Source of the DNA: Sinorhizobium fredii
GTDB taxonomy: Bacteria; Pseudomonadota; Alphaproteobacteria; Rhizobiales; Rhizobiaceae
Direction of reading: 5' to 3'
NCBI RefSeq assembly: GCF_002944405.1
Contig: NZ_CP024307.1
Location: 2,748,501 to 2,812,500, forward strand
Length of the DNA stretch: 64,000 nucleotides
The notes beneath the pieces are model-generated. The model was not told the origin of the DNA and did not search any database. It saw only the letters and a list, made by a program, of their open reading frames with translations. Each line of letters starts with the position of its first letter. Within the stretch, counting starts at the first letter, position 1. Shown here piece by piece: positions 1-7,810 of the stretch. Position numbers and translations under genes: made by a program.

Positions 1-2
1 TT

Positions 3-167
3 GCGGTCCTCGACATGGCGGCCACACCGGCCATGGCGCTCAGGGCCGAAGTGGTCAATTCGCTCGCCGACGAGCTCTTCCTCCTGCAGACGATGGGCGA
101 CGATCGCTCGATCGTCGAGACCTATGTGGCAGGCAAGCCGGCGAAATCCACGCTCGGCACCACCTGA
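3..167 (+). CDS. C-terminal end of an unidentified protein (partial)
   Basis: An open frame enters from the left edge and stops with TGA at 165-167, giving the last 54 residues of a protein. The tail is mostly helical-looking (ALRAEVVNSLADELFLLQ) and ends GTT. Codon third positions are rich in G and C, as in neighbouring genes, so it is probably coding. No family is recognisable from this piece. It points toward lldD, whose start lies about 100 bases downstream. Confidence 0.5.
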   Translation, partial: AVLDMAATPAMALRAEVVNSLADELFLLQTMGDDRSIVETYVAGKPAKSTLGTT

Positions 168-269
168 GGCAAGAGGTCAATTTTTTTGACCACTTGCCTC
201 AGGCGACTATTACAACCCTTCCGAAAAGATGTTAAGGCGTCCGTCATCTCCATTCGATGAGGGCCATCC

Positions 270-1415
270 ATGACGCAAATCCTCGACATCAGCGACCTCA
301 AGGCGCTTGCCAGGCGGCGGGTTCCGAAGCTCTTCTTCGACTATGCCGACAGCGGCGCCTGGACGGAGGGCACCTATCGCGCCAACGAAGAGGATTTCGC
401 CAAGATCAAGCTGCGTCAACGGGTGCTGGTCGACATGACCAACAGGTCGCTCGAAACGACGATGATCGGCCAGAAAGTCTCGATGCCGGTGGCGCTTGCA
501 CCGACGGGTTTGACGGGCATGCAGCACGCCGACGGCGAGATGCTGGCGGCGCAGGCGGCAGAGGCCTATGGCGTTCCCTTCACGCTGTCGACGATGAGCA
601 TCTGCTCGATTGAGGACGTCGCCTCGGTGACGACGAAACCCTTCTGGTTTCAGCTCTATGTGATGCGCGAGCGCGAATTTGTGCTCAACCTCATCGACCG
701 CGCCAAGGCGGCCAAATGCTCGGCCCTCGTCCTGACGCTCGACCTGCAGATACTCGGCCAGCGGCACAAGGATCTCCGCAACGGCCTCTCGGCGCCGCCC
801 CGCATGACTCCGAAACATCTCTGGATGATGGCGACGCGCCCGGGCTGGTGCATGAAGATGCTCGGCACGAACCGACGCACCTTCCGCAACATCGTCGGCC
901 ATGCCAAGAGCGTCACCGACCTCTCCTCGCTCCATGCCTGGACCGCCGAGCAGTTCGACCCGCAGCTTTCCTGGAAGGACGTCGAATGGATCAAGGACCG
1001 CTGGGGCGGTCCGCTCATCCTGAAGGGCATCCTCGATCCGGAAGACGCGAAAATGGCGGCGAAAACCGGCGCCGACGCAATCATCGTCTCGAATCACGGC
1101 GGCCGCCAGCTCGACGGGGCGCCGTCCTCGATCAGCATGCTGCCGAAGATCATCGATGCCGTCGGCGACCAGATCGAGGTTCATCTCGACGGCGGCATCC
1201 GCTCCGGACAGGACGTGCTGAAGGCAGTCGCGCTTGGAGCCAAGGGCACCTTCATCGGCCGCCCGTTCCTCTATGGCCTCGGGGCGATGGGCAAGGACGG
1301 CGTGACCCTGGCGCTCGACATCATCCGCAAGGAGATGGACATCACCATGGCGCTCTGCGGCAAGCGCAACATCAACGACGTGGCTCGCGACGTCATCGCC
1401 GACTACGCGATGTGA
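270..1415 (+). CDS. lldD: FMN-dependent L-lactate dehydrogenase / alpha-hydroxy-acid oxidase
   Basis: A 381-residue TIM-barrel flavoenzyme of the LldD/glycolate oxidase family, which oxidises L-lactate to pyruvate using FMN and passes electrons to the respiratory chain. Visible family marks are the early segment FFDYADSGAWTE, the substrate and FMN loop SNHGGRQLDGAPSS near residue 275 with the catalytic histidine, and the phosphate-binding end LDGGIRSGQDVLKA followed by GTFIGRPFLYGL. Length matches the family. It stands alone on the plus strand and converges with the ureide operon, so it is probably its own transcription unit. Another 2-hydroxy acid as substrate cannot be excluded. Confidence 0.9.
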   Translation: MTQILDISDLKALARRRVPKLFFDYADSGAWTEGTYRANEEDFAKIKLRQRVLVDMTNRSLETTMIGQKVSMPVALAPTGLTGMQHADGEMLAAQAAEAYGVPFTLSTMSICSIEDVASVTTKPFWFQLYVMREREFVLNLIDRAKAAKCSALVLTLDLQILGQRHKDLRNGLSAPPRMTPKHLWMMATRPGWCMKMLGTNRRTFRNIVGHAKSVTDLSSLHAWTAEQFDPQLSWKDVEWIKDRWGGPLILKGILDPEDAKMAAKTGADAIIVSNHGGRQLDGAPSSISMLPKIIDAVGDQIEVHLDGGIRSGQDVLKAVALGAKGTFIGRPFLYGLGAMGKDGVTLALDIIRKEMDITMALCGKRNINDVARDVIADYAM

Positions 1416-1460
1416 GGCGCCAGATGCGGGCGCCGTGCGCCCACATCCTTCTCGTCCGGC

Positions 1461-1823
1461 TCAGCTGCCGCGATAGGTCGAATAGCCGTAGGGCGAGAGC
1501 AGCAGCGGCACGTGGTAGTGGCTGGCGGCGTCGGCGATGCCGAACCGCAACGGGATGAGGTCGAGAAAGGCCGGCTCGACAAGCGCCACTCCGGCCGCGC
1601 GCAGATAATCGCCGGCGTGAAACACAAGTTCGTACTGCCCCGCCTTGAAGGCTTCGCCCTCCGCAAGCGGCGCGTCGACGCGACCGTCGCTGTTCGTGCG
1701 GACCGTGCAGATCGATTGCCGCTCCTCGCCTTCCAGCCGATAGAGATCGATGCGCAGGTTCTCTGCCGGCTTGCCGAGCGCCGTGTCGAGAACATGGGTT
1801 GTCAGCCGGCCGCTCTTCTTCAT
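1461..1823 (-). CDS. uraH: 5-hydroxyisourate hydrolase (transthyretin-like)
   Basis: A 120-residue protein of the transthyretin-like family that hydrolyses 5-hydroxyisourate, the product of uricase, to OHCU. It begins with the family segment [14 protein letters not shown] and ends with the diagnostic C-terminal YRGS. The segment [12 protein letters not shown] is also typical. It is the last gene of the minus-strand ureide operon, and its ATG overlaps the allA stop by four bases (ATGA), which indicates translational coupling. Its substrate comes from uricase, which is not encoded in this window. Confidence 0.95.
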   Translation of the reverse strand: MKKSGRLTTHVLDTALGKPAENLRIDLYRLEGEERQSICTVRTNSDGRVDAPLAEGEAFKAGQYELVFHAGDYLRAAGVALVEPAFLDLIPLRFGIADAASHYHVPLLLSPYGYSTYRGS

Positions 1824-2335
1824 CGGACTGTTCCCTTCGAAGGCAGATCTGGGATAAAGAAAGGTTCCTCGTAGAAGAACTCCTCGAGATTGTTGCCCGG
1901 TCCGCCGCGATCGACAACGAGGAAATCGCTGACGGTATCGACCGTCATCAGCGGATGATGCCAGACGTTGCGGCCATAATTGACCCCCTGCCGGCCCCCT
2001 GCCAGGAAAACCCGCGGCCTGCCCGGGCGCCCGCCCTCATCCTCGGCGGCAACCGCGAGCCAGGGCCGATCTTGAAGTGGCGAAAAACTCTGGCTGCCGA
2101 ACGGGTGGCGTTCCATCATGGTGATGCTGTAGGGAAAGCTCCGCGGCTGGCCGCGAAAGATGCTGATGATCACCCGGGCGCCCTCCCCGATCACGTCGGC
2201 CTCGGCAAGCGCATGAAACCGCTCTGTATTGCCGCCATTGATCAGCCGCGCCGACGCGGGGTCGGCCTCGATGACGCTGCCGAACGGGGCGAACGCCTCC
2301 TTCGTCAGGGGCTCGATCGAAAGCAGATGCGACAT
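1820..2335 (-). CDS. allA: Ureidoglycolate lyase
   Basis: A 171-residue cupin-fold enzyme that splits ureidoglycolate into glyoxylate and urea, a late step of allantoin breakdown. Recognisable features are the start [14 protein letters not shown], the [10 protein letters not shown] segment and the core [14 protein letters not shown] with its paired histidines. It sits between uraD and uraH on the same strand. The gap to uraD is filled by a 26-codon open frame whose TGA overlaps this ATG (TGATG), so translation may be coupled. Confidence 0.93.
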   Translation of the reverse strand: MSHLLSIEPLTKEAFAPFGSVIEADPASARLINGGNTERFHALAEADVIGEGARVIISIFRGQPRSFPYSITMMERHPFGSQSFSPLQDRPWLAVAAEDEGGRPGRPRVFLAGGRQGVNYGRNVWHHPLMTVDTVSDFLVVDRGGPGNNLEEFFYEEPFFIPDLPSKGTVR

Positions 2336-2415
2336 CAGGCCCGGGTCCCAACTCTCCGGCCATGGAGGCCCGGGCGCGGTGCGGCGCCGGTAGGCGGAAC
2401 GGTCTTGTCAGGCAT
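2335..2415 (-). CDS. 26-codon ORF bridging uraD and allA (possible coupling ORF or gene remnant)
   Basis: A short open frame ([16 protein letters not shown]...) exactly fills the space between uraD and allA. Its ATG overlaps the uraD stop (ATGCCTGA) and its TGA overlaps the allA start (TGATG). No family is recognisable. It may be a leader that passes ribosomes to allA, or what is left of a lost ureide gene. It is proline-rich and may not make a functional peptide. Low confidence. Confidence 0.3.
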   Translation of the reverse strand: MPDKTVPPTGAAPRPGLHGRRVGTRA

Positions 2416-2914
2416 TGTCATCTCCCGGAAGCATGGAACTGAGACGCAGCCGGGCGATCCGCTCCACCTGCGCGCAGGCGGTTTCAAATTCCTCTTCCGC
2501 GGAATTGTCAATCCGCTGCTCGAAGGCGGCGAGAATCTCCGCCTTCGTCAAACCCTTCACCGCGATAATGAAGGGAAAGCCGAATTTCTTGGTATAGGCG
2601 GCGTTGAGCTTCGTGAACTGCGCATGCTCTTTCGGCGAGAGCCGGTCGAGGCCCGCCGATGCCTGTTCGGACGTCGATTCCGCCGTGAGCTTGCCGGCAA
2701 CGGCGAGCTTACCGGCTAGATCGGGATGGGCGCGCAGGACCGCCAGACGTTCTGCGGGCGATGCCGCGCGAAAAGCGTTGCAGAGGGCCGAATGGACGTT
2801 TCCGGCCGTCAATCCCGACGAGGCGGCATGGTCGAACGCACGCTCCGCCACCCAGGGGGAATGCTCGAAGATACCGCCGAAACGGCGGACGAAATCCTCG
2901 CGTTCCGACATCAA
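2408..2914 (-). CDS. uraD: OHCU decarboxylase
   Basis: A 168-residue all-helical protein of the 2-oxo-4-hydroxy-4-carboxy-5-ureidoimidazoline decarboxylase family, which converts OHCU to S-allantoin. Family marks are FGGIFEHSPWVAERA at the N-terminus, LRAHPDLAGK containing the conserved histidine, and the FGFPFIIAVKG segment. The start overlaps the puuE stop by four bases (ATGA). With puuE, allA and uraH it gives the route from 5-hydroxyisourate to glyoxylate and urea, apart from allantoicase, which is not seen here. Confidence 0.94.
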   Translation of the reverse strand: MMSEREDFVRRFGGIFEHSPWVAERAFDHAASSGLTAGNVHSALCNAFRAASPAERLAVLRAHPDLAGKLAVAGKLTAESTSEQASAGLDRLSPKEHAQFTKLNAAYTKKFGFPFIIAVKGLTKAEILAAFEQRIDNSAEEEFETACAQVERIARLRLSSMLPGDDNA

Positions 2915-3840
2915 CGCATTCCCTCCGGTCTGTGGTGTTCATACCAGTGGCGGGCGATATCGATGCGCCGCGGCACCCACACCTGATCGTGCGACAGGAC
3001 GTAATCGATGAAGCGGCCGAGCGCCGCCGCTCGGCCCGGCCGGCCGACGAGACGACAATGCAGGCCGACATTCATCATCTTCGGGCTGCCTTCCTTGCCC
3101 TCCTCATAAAGCACGTCGAACGTGTCCTTGAGATAGGTGAAGAACTGGTCTCCCGAATTGAAGCCCTGATTGGTGGCAAAGCGCATGTCGTTGGCGTCGA
3201 GCGTGTAGGGGATGATGAGATGCGGCTTGTCGGGTGTCAGCCCCGGGACCCAATAAGGAAGTTCGTCCGCATAGGAATCGCAGGAATAGAGGAAGCCGCC
3301 CTCCTCCAGCACGAGCCTCAGCGTGTTGACCGAAGGCTTGCCCTGGTAGATGCCAAGCGGCCGCTCGCCCGTCAGCTCCGTATGGAGCCGCACGACCTCG
3401 CGAATATGCTCGCGCTCCACCTCCTCCGGAAAATCCCTGTATTCGAGCCAGCGCAGCCCGTGGCTGGCGATCTCCCAGCCGGCCTCCTTCATCGCCGCAA
3501 CCGCCTCCAGGTTGCGGGCCATGGCAAGCGTCACGCCATAGACCGTTAGCGTCACGCCACGGCTCGTGAACATCCGCCACAGGCGCCAGAAACCGGCACG
3601 CGCGCCGTATTCGTAGATTGATTCCATGTTGAGGTTGCGCTGACCCGCCCAGGGCTGCGCGCCGACGATCTCCGACAGCAGGCACTCGGATGCCGGATCG
3701 CCATCGAGAATGCAGCTTTCGCCGCCCTCCTCGTAATTGAGGACGAACTGCACGGCGATGCGCGCATCGCCCGGCCAATGCGGCTGCGGCGGCGTGCGTC
3801 CATAGCCAACAAGGTCGCGCGGATAGGAAGTCTCGGCCAT
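2911..3840 (-). CDS. puuE: Allantoinase of the polysaccharide-deacetylase fold
   Basis: A 309-residue PuuE-type allantoinase, which opens the hydantoin ring of allantoin to give allantoate. It belongs to the polysaccharide deacetylase (NodB-like) fold rather than the usual amidohydrolase fold. Family segments are DLVGYGRTPPQPHWPGDARIA and QFVLNYEEGGE near the start, WEIASHGLRWLEY, and SCDSYADELPYW. I chose the ATG at 3840 (MAETSYPRDL), where homologues begin; an in-frame start 11 codons upstream is less likely. A 77-base gap separates it from the DUF1045 gene on the same strand. Confidence 0.92.
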   Translation of the reverse strand: MAETSYPRDLVGYGRTPPQPHWPGDARIAVQFVLNYEEGGESCILDGDPASECLLSEIVGAQPWAGQRNLNMESIYEYGARAGFWRLWRMFTSRGVTLTVYGVTLAMARNLEAVAAMKEAGWEIASHGLRWLEYRDFPEEVEREHIREVVRLHTELTGERPLGIYQGKPSVNTLRLVLEEGGFLYSCDSYADELPYWVPGLTPDKPHLIIPYTLDANDMRFATNQGFNSGDQFFTYLKDTFDVLYEEGKEGSPKMMNVGLHCRLVGRPGRAAALGRFIDYVLSHDQVWVPRRIDIARHWYEHHRPEGMR

Positions 3841-3917
3841 GAAATCACCTTCGATTTTCCGAGACGGTAGCACCGCGCAACGGATTGTCGAGATGAAAAT
3901 GACGGCGCGAAAGGAGG

Positions 3918-4730
3918 TTAGCGGATTGCCGAAACGGAATTGGCCAGCAGCGGCGAAGCGCCGCCGGCGTCACCCGTTGACTTACCCGATAACTGAGGCT
4001 GCGCCGAGGACCGAACCGTCCTTTCGCTCCTTGGACGGACGGAAATCTTGCCGAGCGGATGCTGGGAATGGACCCGCATCGGCGCGCCCTTCTCCGCTTC
4101 GACGAACAAGGCGAGGCTTTCGACCGCAAGCGGCTTCGTCAGATGCGGTTCGAAGACTTCGCGCAACGGCGCCTCGAGGCCTCGTCCGGCTTCAGCACCC
4201 AAAGGACCAGTGAGCTTCATATGGAAGCGGTACTCTTCCATCACGAAGGGATCGCCCCACCGATGCAGATTCGTAAATTGCGGGGCAGTCAACCGGTCGG
4301 GATCGGAACGTTCGATTTCGTCCTCGCCGAGCGGCGCCCGAAAGCGGTCGAATGCCTGCAGGACCCGCGCGGCGAGCATATGCATCGCACGGCTCGGCAC
4401 CGTCGGCGTCAGCCCCAGGCATTGCCCGAGGCGCGCCACCTCCAGCCGCTCGATCGCGAACGGCGTCTCGGCGCTGGTGAAGTGCATCAGACTTCTCAGC
4501 AGCTGCGCTTCATCGGCGCCTTCCGCGAGGCGGAAGGGCGCCATGATCATCGCGTGGAAGCCGAAGCGGCGCGGAACGGCCGTGTGGAAGGCGATCTCGG
4601 AAATGCGAAGGCCGGCGATCGACGGCGGCTCGACGGGTTCGCCCGAATAGACGCTGCGGCCAAGCCAGCTTGCCGCCGCCGCGGACAGCGGGTCGCCCAT
4701 CGGCGGCGTAAAACAAATGGCGTACCGCAT
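3918..4730 (-). CDS. DUF1045 family protein (2H phosphoesterase-like)
   Basis: A 270-residue protein of the DUF1045 family, related to the 2H (2'-5' RNA ligase-like) phosphoesterases and usually found beside phosphonate genes. The start MRYAICFTPPMGDPL is typical. The second histidine motif FHMKLTGPL is intact. The first reads FHAMIMAPF, where I would expect a form like HAT, so catalysis may be altered. About 40 residues at the C-terminus, after the HPLGKI segment, look like an unstructured extension. It lies immediately upstream of puuE on the same strand and may be the first gene of the ureide operon. Start set at the ATG at 4730. Confidence 0.75.
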   Translation of the reverse strand: MRYAICFTPPMGDPLSAAAASWLGRSVYSGEPVEPPSIAGLRISEIAFHTAVPRRFGFHAMIMAPFRLAEGADEAQLLRSLMHFTSAETPFAIERLEVARLGQCLGLTPTVPSRAMHMLAARVLQAFDRFRAPLGEDEIERSDPDRLTAPQFTNLHRWGDPFVMEEYRFHMKLTGPLGAEAGRGLEAPLREVFEPHLTKPLAVESLALFVEAEKGAPMRVHSQHPLGKISVRPRSERTVRSSAQPQLSGKSTGDAGGASPLLANSVSAIR

Positions 4731-4806
4731 TGCAAGGCTCCGAAATTCGGTTCGATAGCCGCCTCTTAGGTGATTTGCGTGACAGATTGACGAAGTGGAA
4801 TGGGGG

Positions 4807-5937
4807 CTACTGCAACGCCGCGATATGGGTTTCGCACCGGAAGGATTGCGGCAGTTCGGCGGTCCTGCGCCCGGCAATCTCGTCGATGACGAAGCCCGCC
4901 AGAACATGTGCCAGTCCAAAACTGACCTTGAAGCCGCCCGTCAGCACCGACAGCCTTTCATATTCCGGATGGCGGCCGACCATCGGCTCCCGGCCCGTGG
5001 CCTTGGGGCGCAGACCGGCCCAGCGTTCGATCACCGGTGCATCGCGCAGCAGCGGGGTGAGTGCAACGGCGCGTTCGATCAGCGCATCCAGTTGCGCGTC
5101 CGTCGAGAAGGGCTCGGCGAATCGGTTCTCGCTGGTGCTGCCGACGGCCACAAGGCCGTCCTCATGCGGAACGATGTAGAGCCCGTCGGTGAAGATGATC
5201 GGCGCGGCCGGATCAATATCGGCGCGGAGCAGCGCCGCTTGCCCCTTGACGGGGCCGCCGCTCGCCGCCTGCGGCCGCTCCGCCAACCGATCGACCAGCG
5301 GAAAACTCGCGACACCGGCGGCGAGGATGCAATGCCCGAACGCGACCTCGCGGCCCTCGAAGAGTGCTAGCCGAGCGTGCAGCGGGTCGATCGACAAAAC
5401 GTCGGCGCCCTCTTCGATCTGGACATGAGGAAATGCATCGAGTGCCGCCCGCAAGGTCGCCAGCAGCCTGCGCGGCGCCACGCGTGCGGCAAGCGTGTCC
5501 TGGACGAGGCCGAAGGGTGCGGCGTTCGCTGCCGGCCAGCCGCCGGTATCGGCGTCGCGGACGTACCAATGATACCGCTGGTCGCCAGCGACCCAGTGCC
5601 GCTCCGCGTCCTGCTGGTGGCCGAGCGCGATATCGCGCAGATGCTGTCTGCCGAGCGGCATGATCCGGCCCGAGCGGCGATAGCCCGCCGATAGACCCGT
5701 CTCGCCCTCGAGCCGGGCAATCTCGCCCTCCAGCGAAACAAGCGCATCGAACTGGAACTGTTTCTTCGCGTTCCAGCGGTCCGGCATGTGCGGCATCAGC
5801 GCTCCGAGCAGGCCGCCGCTTGCGCCTGCACCGATCCCCTTCCGCTCGAGGAGGCGCGTCTCGATGCCGGCACGGCCGGCCATGAGCGCCGCCCAGAGCC
5901 CCATGATACCGCCACCAACGATCAAAACTTCGCTCAT
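4807..5937 (-). CDS. FAD-dependent oxidoreductase, probable stand-alone MnmC oxidase half
   Basis: A 376-residue DAO-family flavoprotein. The N-terminal Rossmann motif VGGGIMGLWAALMAGRAG binds FAD, and the C-terminal pattern TGGFKVSFGLAHVLAG is typical of glycine-oxidase and MnmC-like enzymes. It is divergent from mnmD, with about 40 bases between the start codons. In E. coli the methyltransferase and this type of FAD domain are fused as MnmC, where the FAD domain removes carboxymethyl from the tRNA wobble base. The pairing suggests the same role here (inference). A ThiO or D-amino-acid oxidase role is the alternative. Confidence 0.75.
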   Translation of the reverse strand: MSEVLIVGGGIMGLWAALMAGRAGIETRLLERKGIGAGASGGLLGALMPHMPDRWNAKKQFQFDALVSLEGEIARLEGETGLSAGYRRSGRIMPLGRQHLRDIALGHQQDAERHWVAGDQRYHWYVRDADTGGWPAANAAPFGLVQDTLAARVAPRRLLATLRAALDAFPHVQIEEGADVLSIDPLHARLALFEGREVAFGHCILAAGVASFPLVDRLAERPQAASGGPVKGQAALLRADIDPAAPIIFTDGLYIVPHEDGLVAVGSTSENRFAEPFSTDAQLDALIERAVALTPLLRDAPVIERWAGLRPKATGREPMVGRHPEYERLSVLTGGFKVSFGLAHVLAGFVIDEIAGRRTAELPQSFRCETHIAALQ

Positions 5938-5976
5938 CGATTGACCTTACCCCGCCGCAAGTCTATCGCCATCGCC

Positions 5977-6693
5977 ATGACAGAGACCGATCTCCGCCAG
6001 AACCCGCCGACCGCAAGCCAGAGCCTTGAATGGCATGCGGGCGATATGCCCTATTCGGTGGAATTTGGCGATCACTTTTACTGCCGCACTGACGGCCGGC
6101 TGGAATGCGGCCATGTCTTTCTTTCGGGCAACAGGCTGCCCGCGCGCTGGAGCGCAGGCGGGACCTTTACGATCGGCGAGCTCGGCTTCGGCACCGGCCT
6201 GAACTTCTGCGAGACCTGGCGGCAATGGAAAGAGGCACAGGTCCCCGATGGCCGGCTACACTTCGTCTCCTTCGAGCGCTTCCCGATGCGCGCCGGCGAA
6301 ATCGACCGGGCACTCGCCCATTGGCGGGAGATCGACGCCGAGCGCCGCGCGCTTGTCGCCCCTTGGCCGGATGCGCCGGCCGGCCGGATCGACATCGACT
6401 TCGACGGCGTGCGTCTCACCGTCGTCTGCGGCATGGCGCTCCAGGGCGTTGCCCAAACGCGGGAAAGTTTCGACGCCTGGTTTCTCGACGGCTTCGCCCC
6501 GTCGCGGAACCCCGACATGTGGTCGCAGGAACTCATGCAGGCGGTTTTCGACAAAACCGTCAAAGGCGGCACCTTCGCCACCTATGCGGCGGCAGGTTTC
6601 GTCCGCCGCAATCTCGCTGCGGCCGGCTTCGTGGTCGAGCGCCTTCCGGGCTTCGCCGGCAAACGCGAAATGCTGCGCGGCGATAAGCCCTGA
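5977..6693 (+). CDS. mnmD: tRNA 5-methylaminomethyl-2-thiouridine methyltransferase (MnmD)
   Basis: A 238-residue SAM-dependent methyltransferase of the MnmC N-terminal (DUF752) family, which completes mnm5s2U at the wobble position of certain tRNAs. The SAM-binding motif is ELGFGTGLNF and the family signature is FLDGFAPSRNPDMW. There is no C-terminal FAD domain, so this is the split MnmD form. The ATG at 5977 gives the conserved N-terminus (SLEWHAGDMPYS nearby); longer starts run into the neighbouring oxidoreductase gene. Confidence 0.9.
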   Translation: MTETDLRQNPPTASQSLEWHAGDMPYSVEFGDHFYCRTDGRLECGHVFLSGNRLPARWSAGGTFTIGELGFGTGLNFCETWRQWKEAQVPDGRLHFVSFERFPMRAGEIDRALAHWREIDAERRALVAPWPDAPAGRIDIDFDGVRLTVVCGMALQGVAQTRESFDAWFLDGFAPSRNPDMWSQELMQAVFDKTVKGGTFATYAAAGFVRRNLAAAGFVVERLPGFAGKREMLRGDKP

Positions 6694-6699
6694 AGCGAT

Positions 6700-7152
6700 C
6701 TAGCCGGGAAAGACCACCGACTTGACCGTGGCGATCAGTTGCTCGGTCGGCACCGCCACGCAATTCCGGTCGATCTCGGCGACGGTCTTTTCCTTGACCT
6801 GATGGGAGAGCAGCTTCCTGAGGTCGCCCAAGGTCTTCGGCGCGGCGCAGATCACCAGGTTCTCGAAGGCGTTTTCCAGCGCATAGTGGTCGAGCTTCCC
6901 GGCAATCTCGACGGCGAAGCGGTGCTGTTCCTCGCGAACCGGATCGCTGCTGTATTCCATGGCCGAGCGGCCGTGTCCGACCGACGAATGGCTGCGGCCC
7001 GGCTTGTCGGCCATGATGTCCTGAGCGCGCCTCGCCTCGATCTCGTAGGATTCCACCTCCGGCTGCTGATGCCCGTCCTTCAGCAAGTTGACGTCCTTGA
7101 CGATGCGCGCGGCGTTGCCATCGGCTGCCAGTATCCAAATCCGGTTCCGCAC
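6700..7152 (-). CDS. Host-attachment / baeRF-family protein
   Basis: A 150-residue protein resembling the rhizobial family annotated as host attachment protein, related to archaeal release factor-like (baeRF) domains. It begins RIWILAADGNAARIV, with the typical segment HHSSVGHGRSAMEY-like SHSSVGHGRSAMEY in the middle and LVICAAPKTLGDLRK later. The start is GTG at 7152 with a strong ribosome site AGGAGAGG just upstream. The attachment role is a family label rather than something visible in the sequence. It converges with mnmD, six bases away. Confidence 0.8.
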   Translation of the reverse strand: MRNRIWILAADGNAARIVKDVNLLKDGHQQPEVESYEIEARRAQDIMADKPGRSHSSVGHGRSAMEYSSDPVREEQHRFAVEIAGKLDHYALENAFENLVICAAPKTLGDLRKLLSHQVKEKTVAEIDRNCVAVPTEQLIATVKSVVFPG

Positions 7153-7810
7153 TGGTTCCTCTCCTGTATCTCGATTGGCAGATAGGTCGGCGAAGACTAA
7201 AGGGATGGAACGGCTGAAGCCGCGTCAGGTTCCCGAATCGCCGAGCGTCCAATTTTTGTCCAGCTTCACACGGCTTGGTTGCGAACGCAGCTGAGCATCG
7301 AAACCGGGTTTCGGCGCCGGCCCGTATCGCTCCCGCTCCTGCCGAACTGGACCACGCAATTCCTGCAATATGCGCACCCGGCCTAGCCGAGATGCCGGGG
7401 GCCGAGCCGCAGAATTGTACGCTCCGGCGCCTGTTCTGCAAGCTTTCATCCATGATGCTTGGCCGATCCTGGCCATGACGAACTTTCCTGAACGCCGGCC
7501 TTCGAGAAGGCTGCTGCGGCGGGCCAATCTCGCACATGCAAAAGATGCCGCTTGACTTTTCGGGCCAAAACAACGACATGGACAGCGCGTCACCTTCCGG
7601 CCGCCGCGTGAGCGCGCCCTCGGCAAACACTTCGAGCCGTGAAGAAGGAATAGCGCGAGACATCGCCGCAACCGGCGGCAGCACAGGCGCTTGACGATTT
7701 TCTCTAAACCACAAGTTCCCAATTCACGCGGGGTTCTTGACGCCAGACGACACCGGAATTGCAAGAGGCGATTCCGGCGCATGCGTTTGGCGCCCCGAAA
7801 GGTATATCCA
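7153..7810. other. Long intergenic region / probable leader of the DEAD-box helicase gene
   Basis: About 650 bases without a convincing gene. Short open frames on both strands have no recognisable product. The part nearest the helicase holds a TTGACT hexamer at 7552-7557, a second TTGACG at 7691, and an AT-richer stretch around 7697-7735. Just before the helicase start lies the self-complementary GCGCATGCG followed by GGCGCC, then GAAAGG as a probable ribosome site. The layout is consistent with a long structured 5' leader, as often seen on cold-induced helicase genes (inference). Confidence 0.4.
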
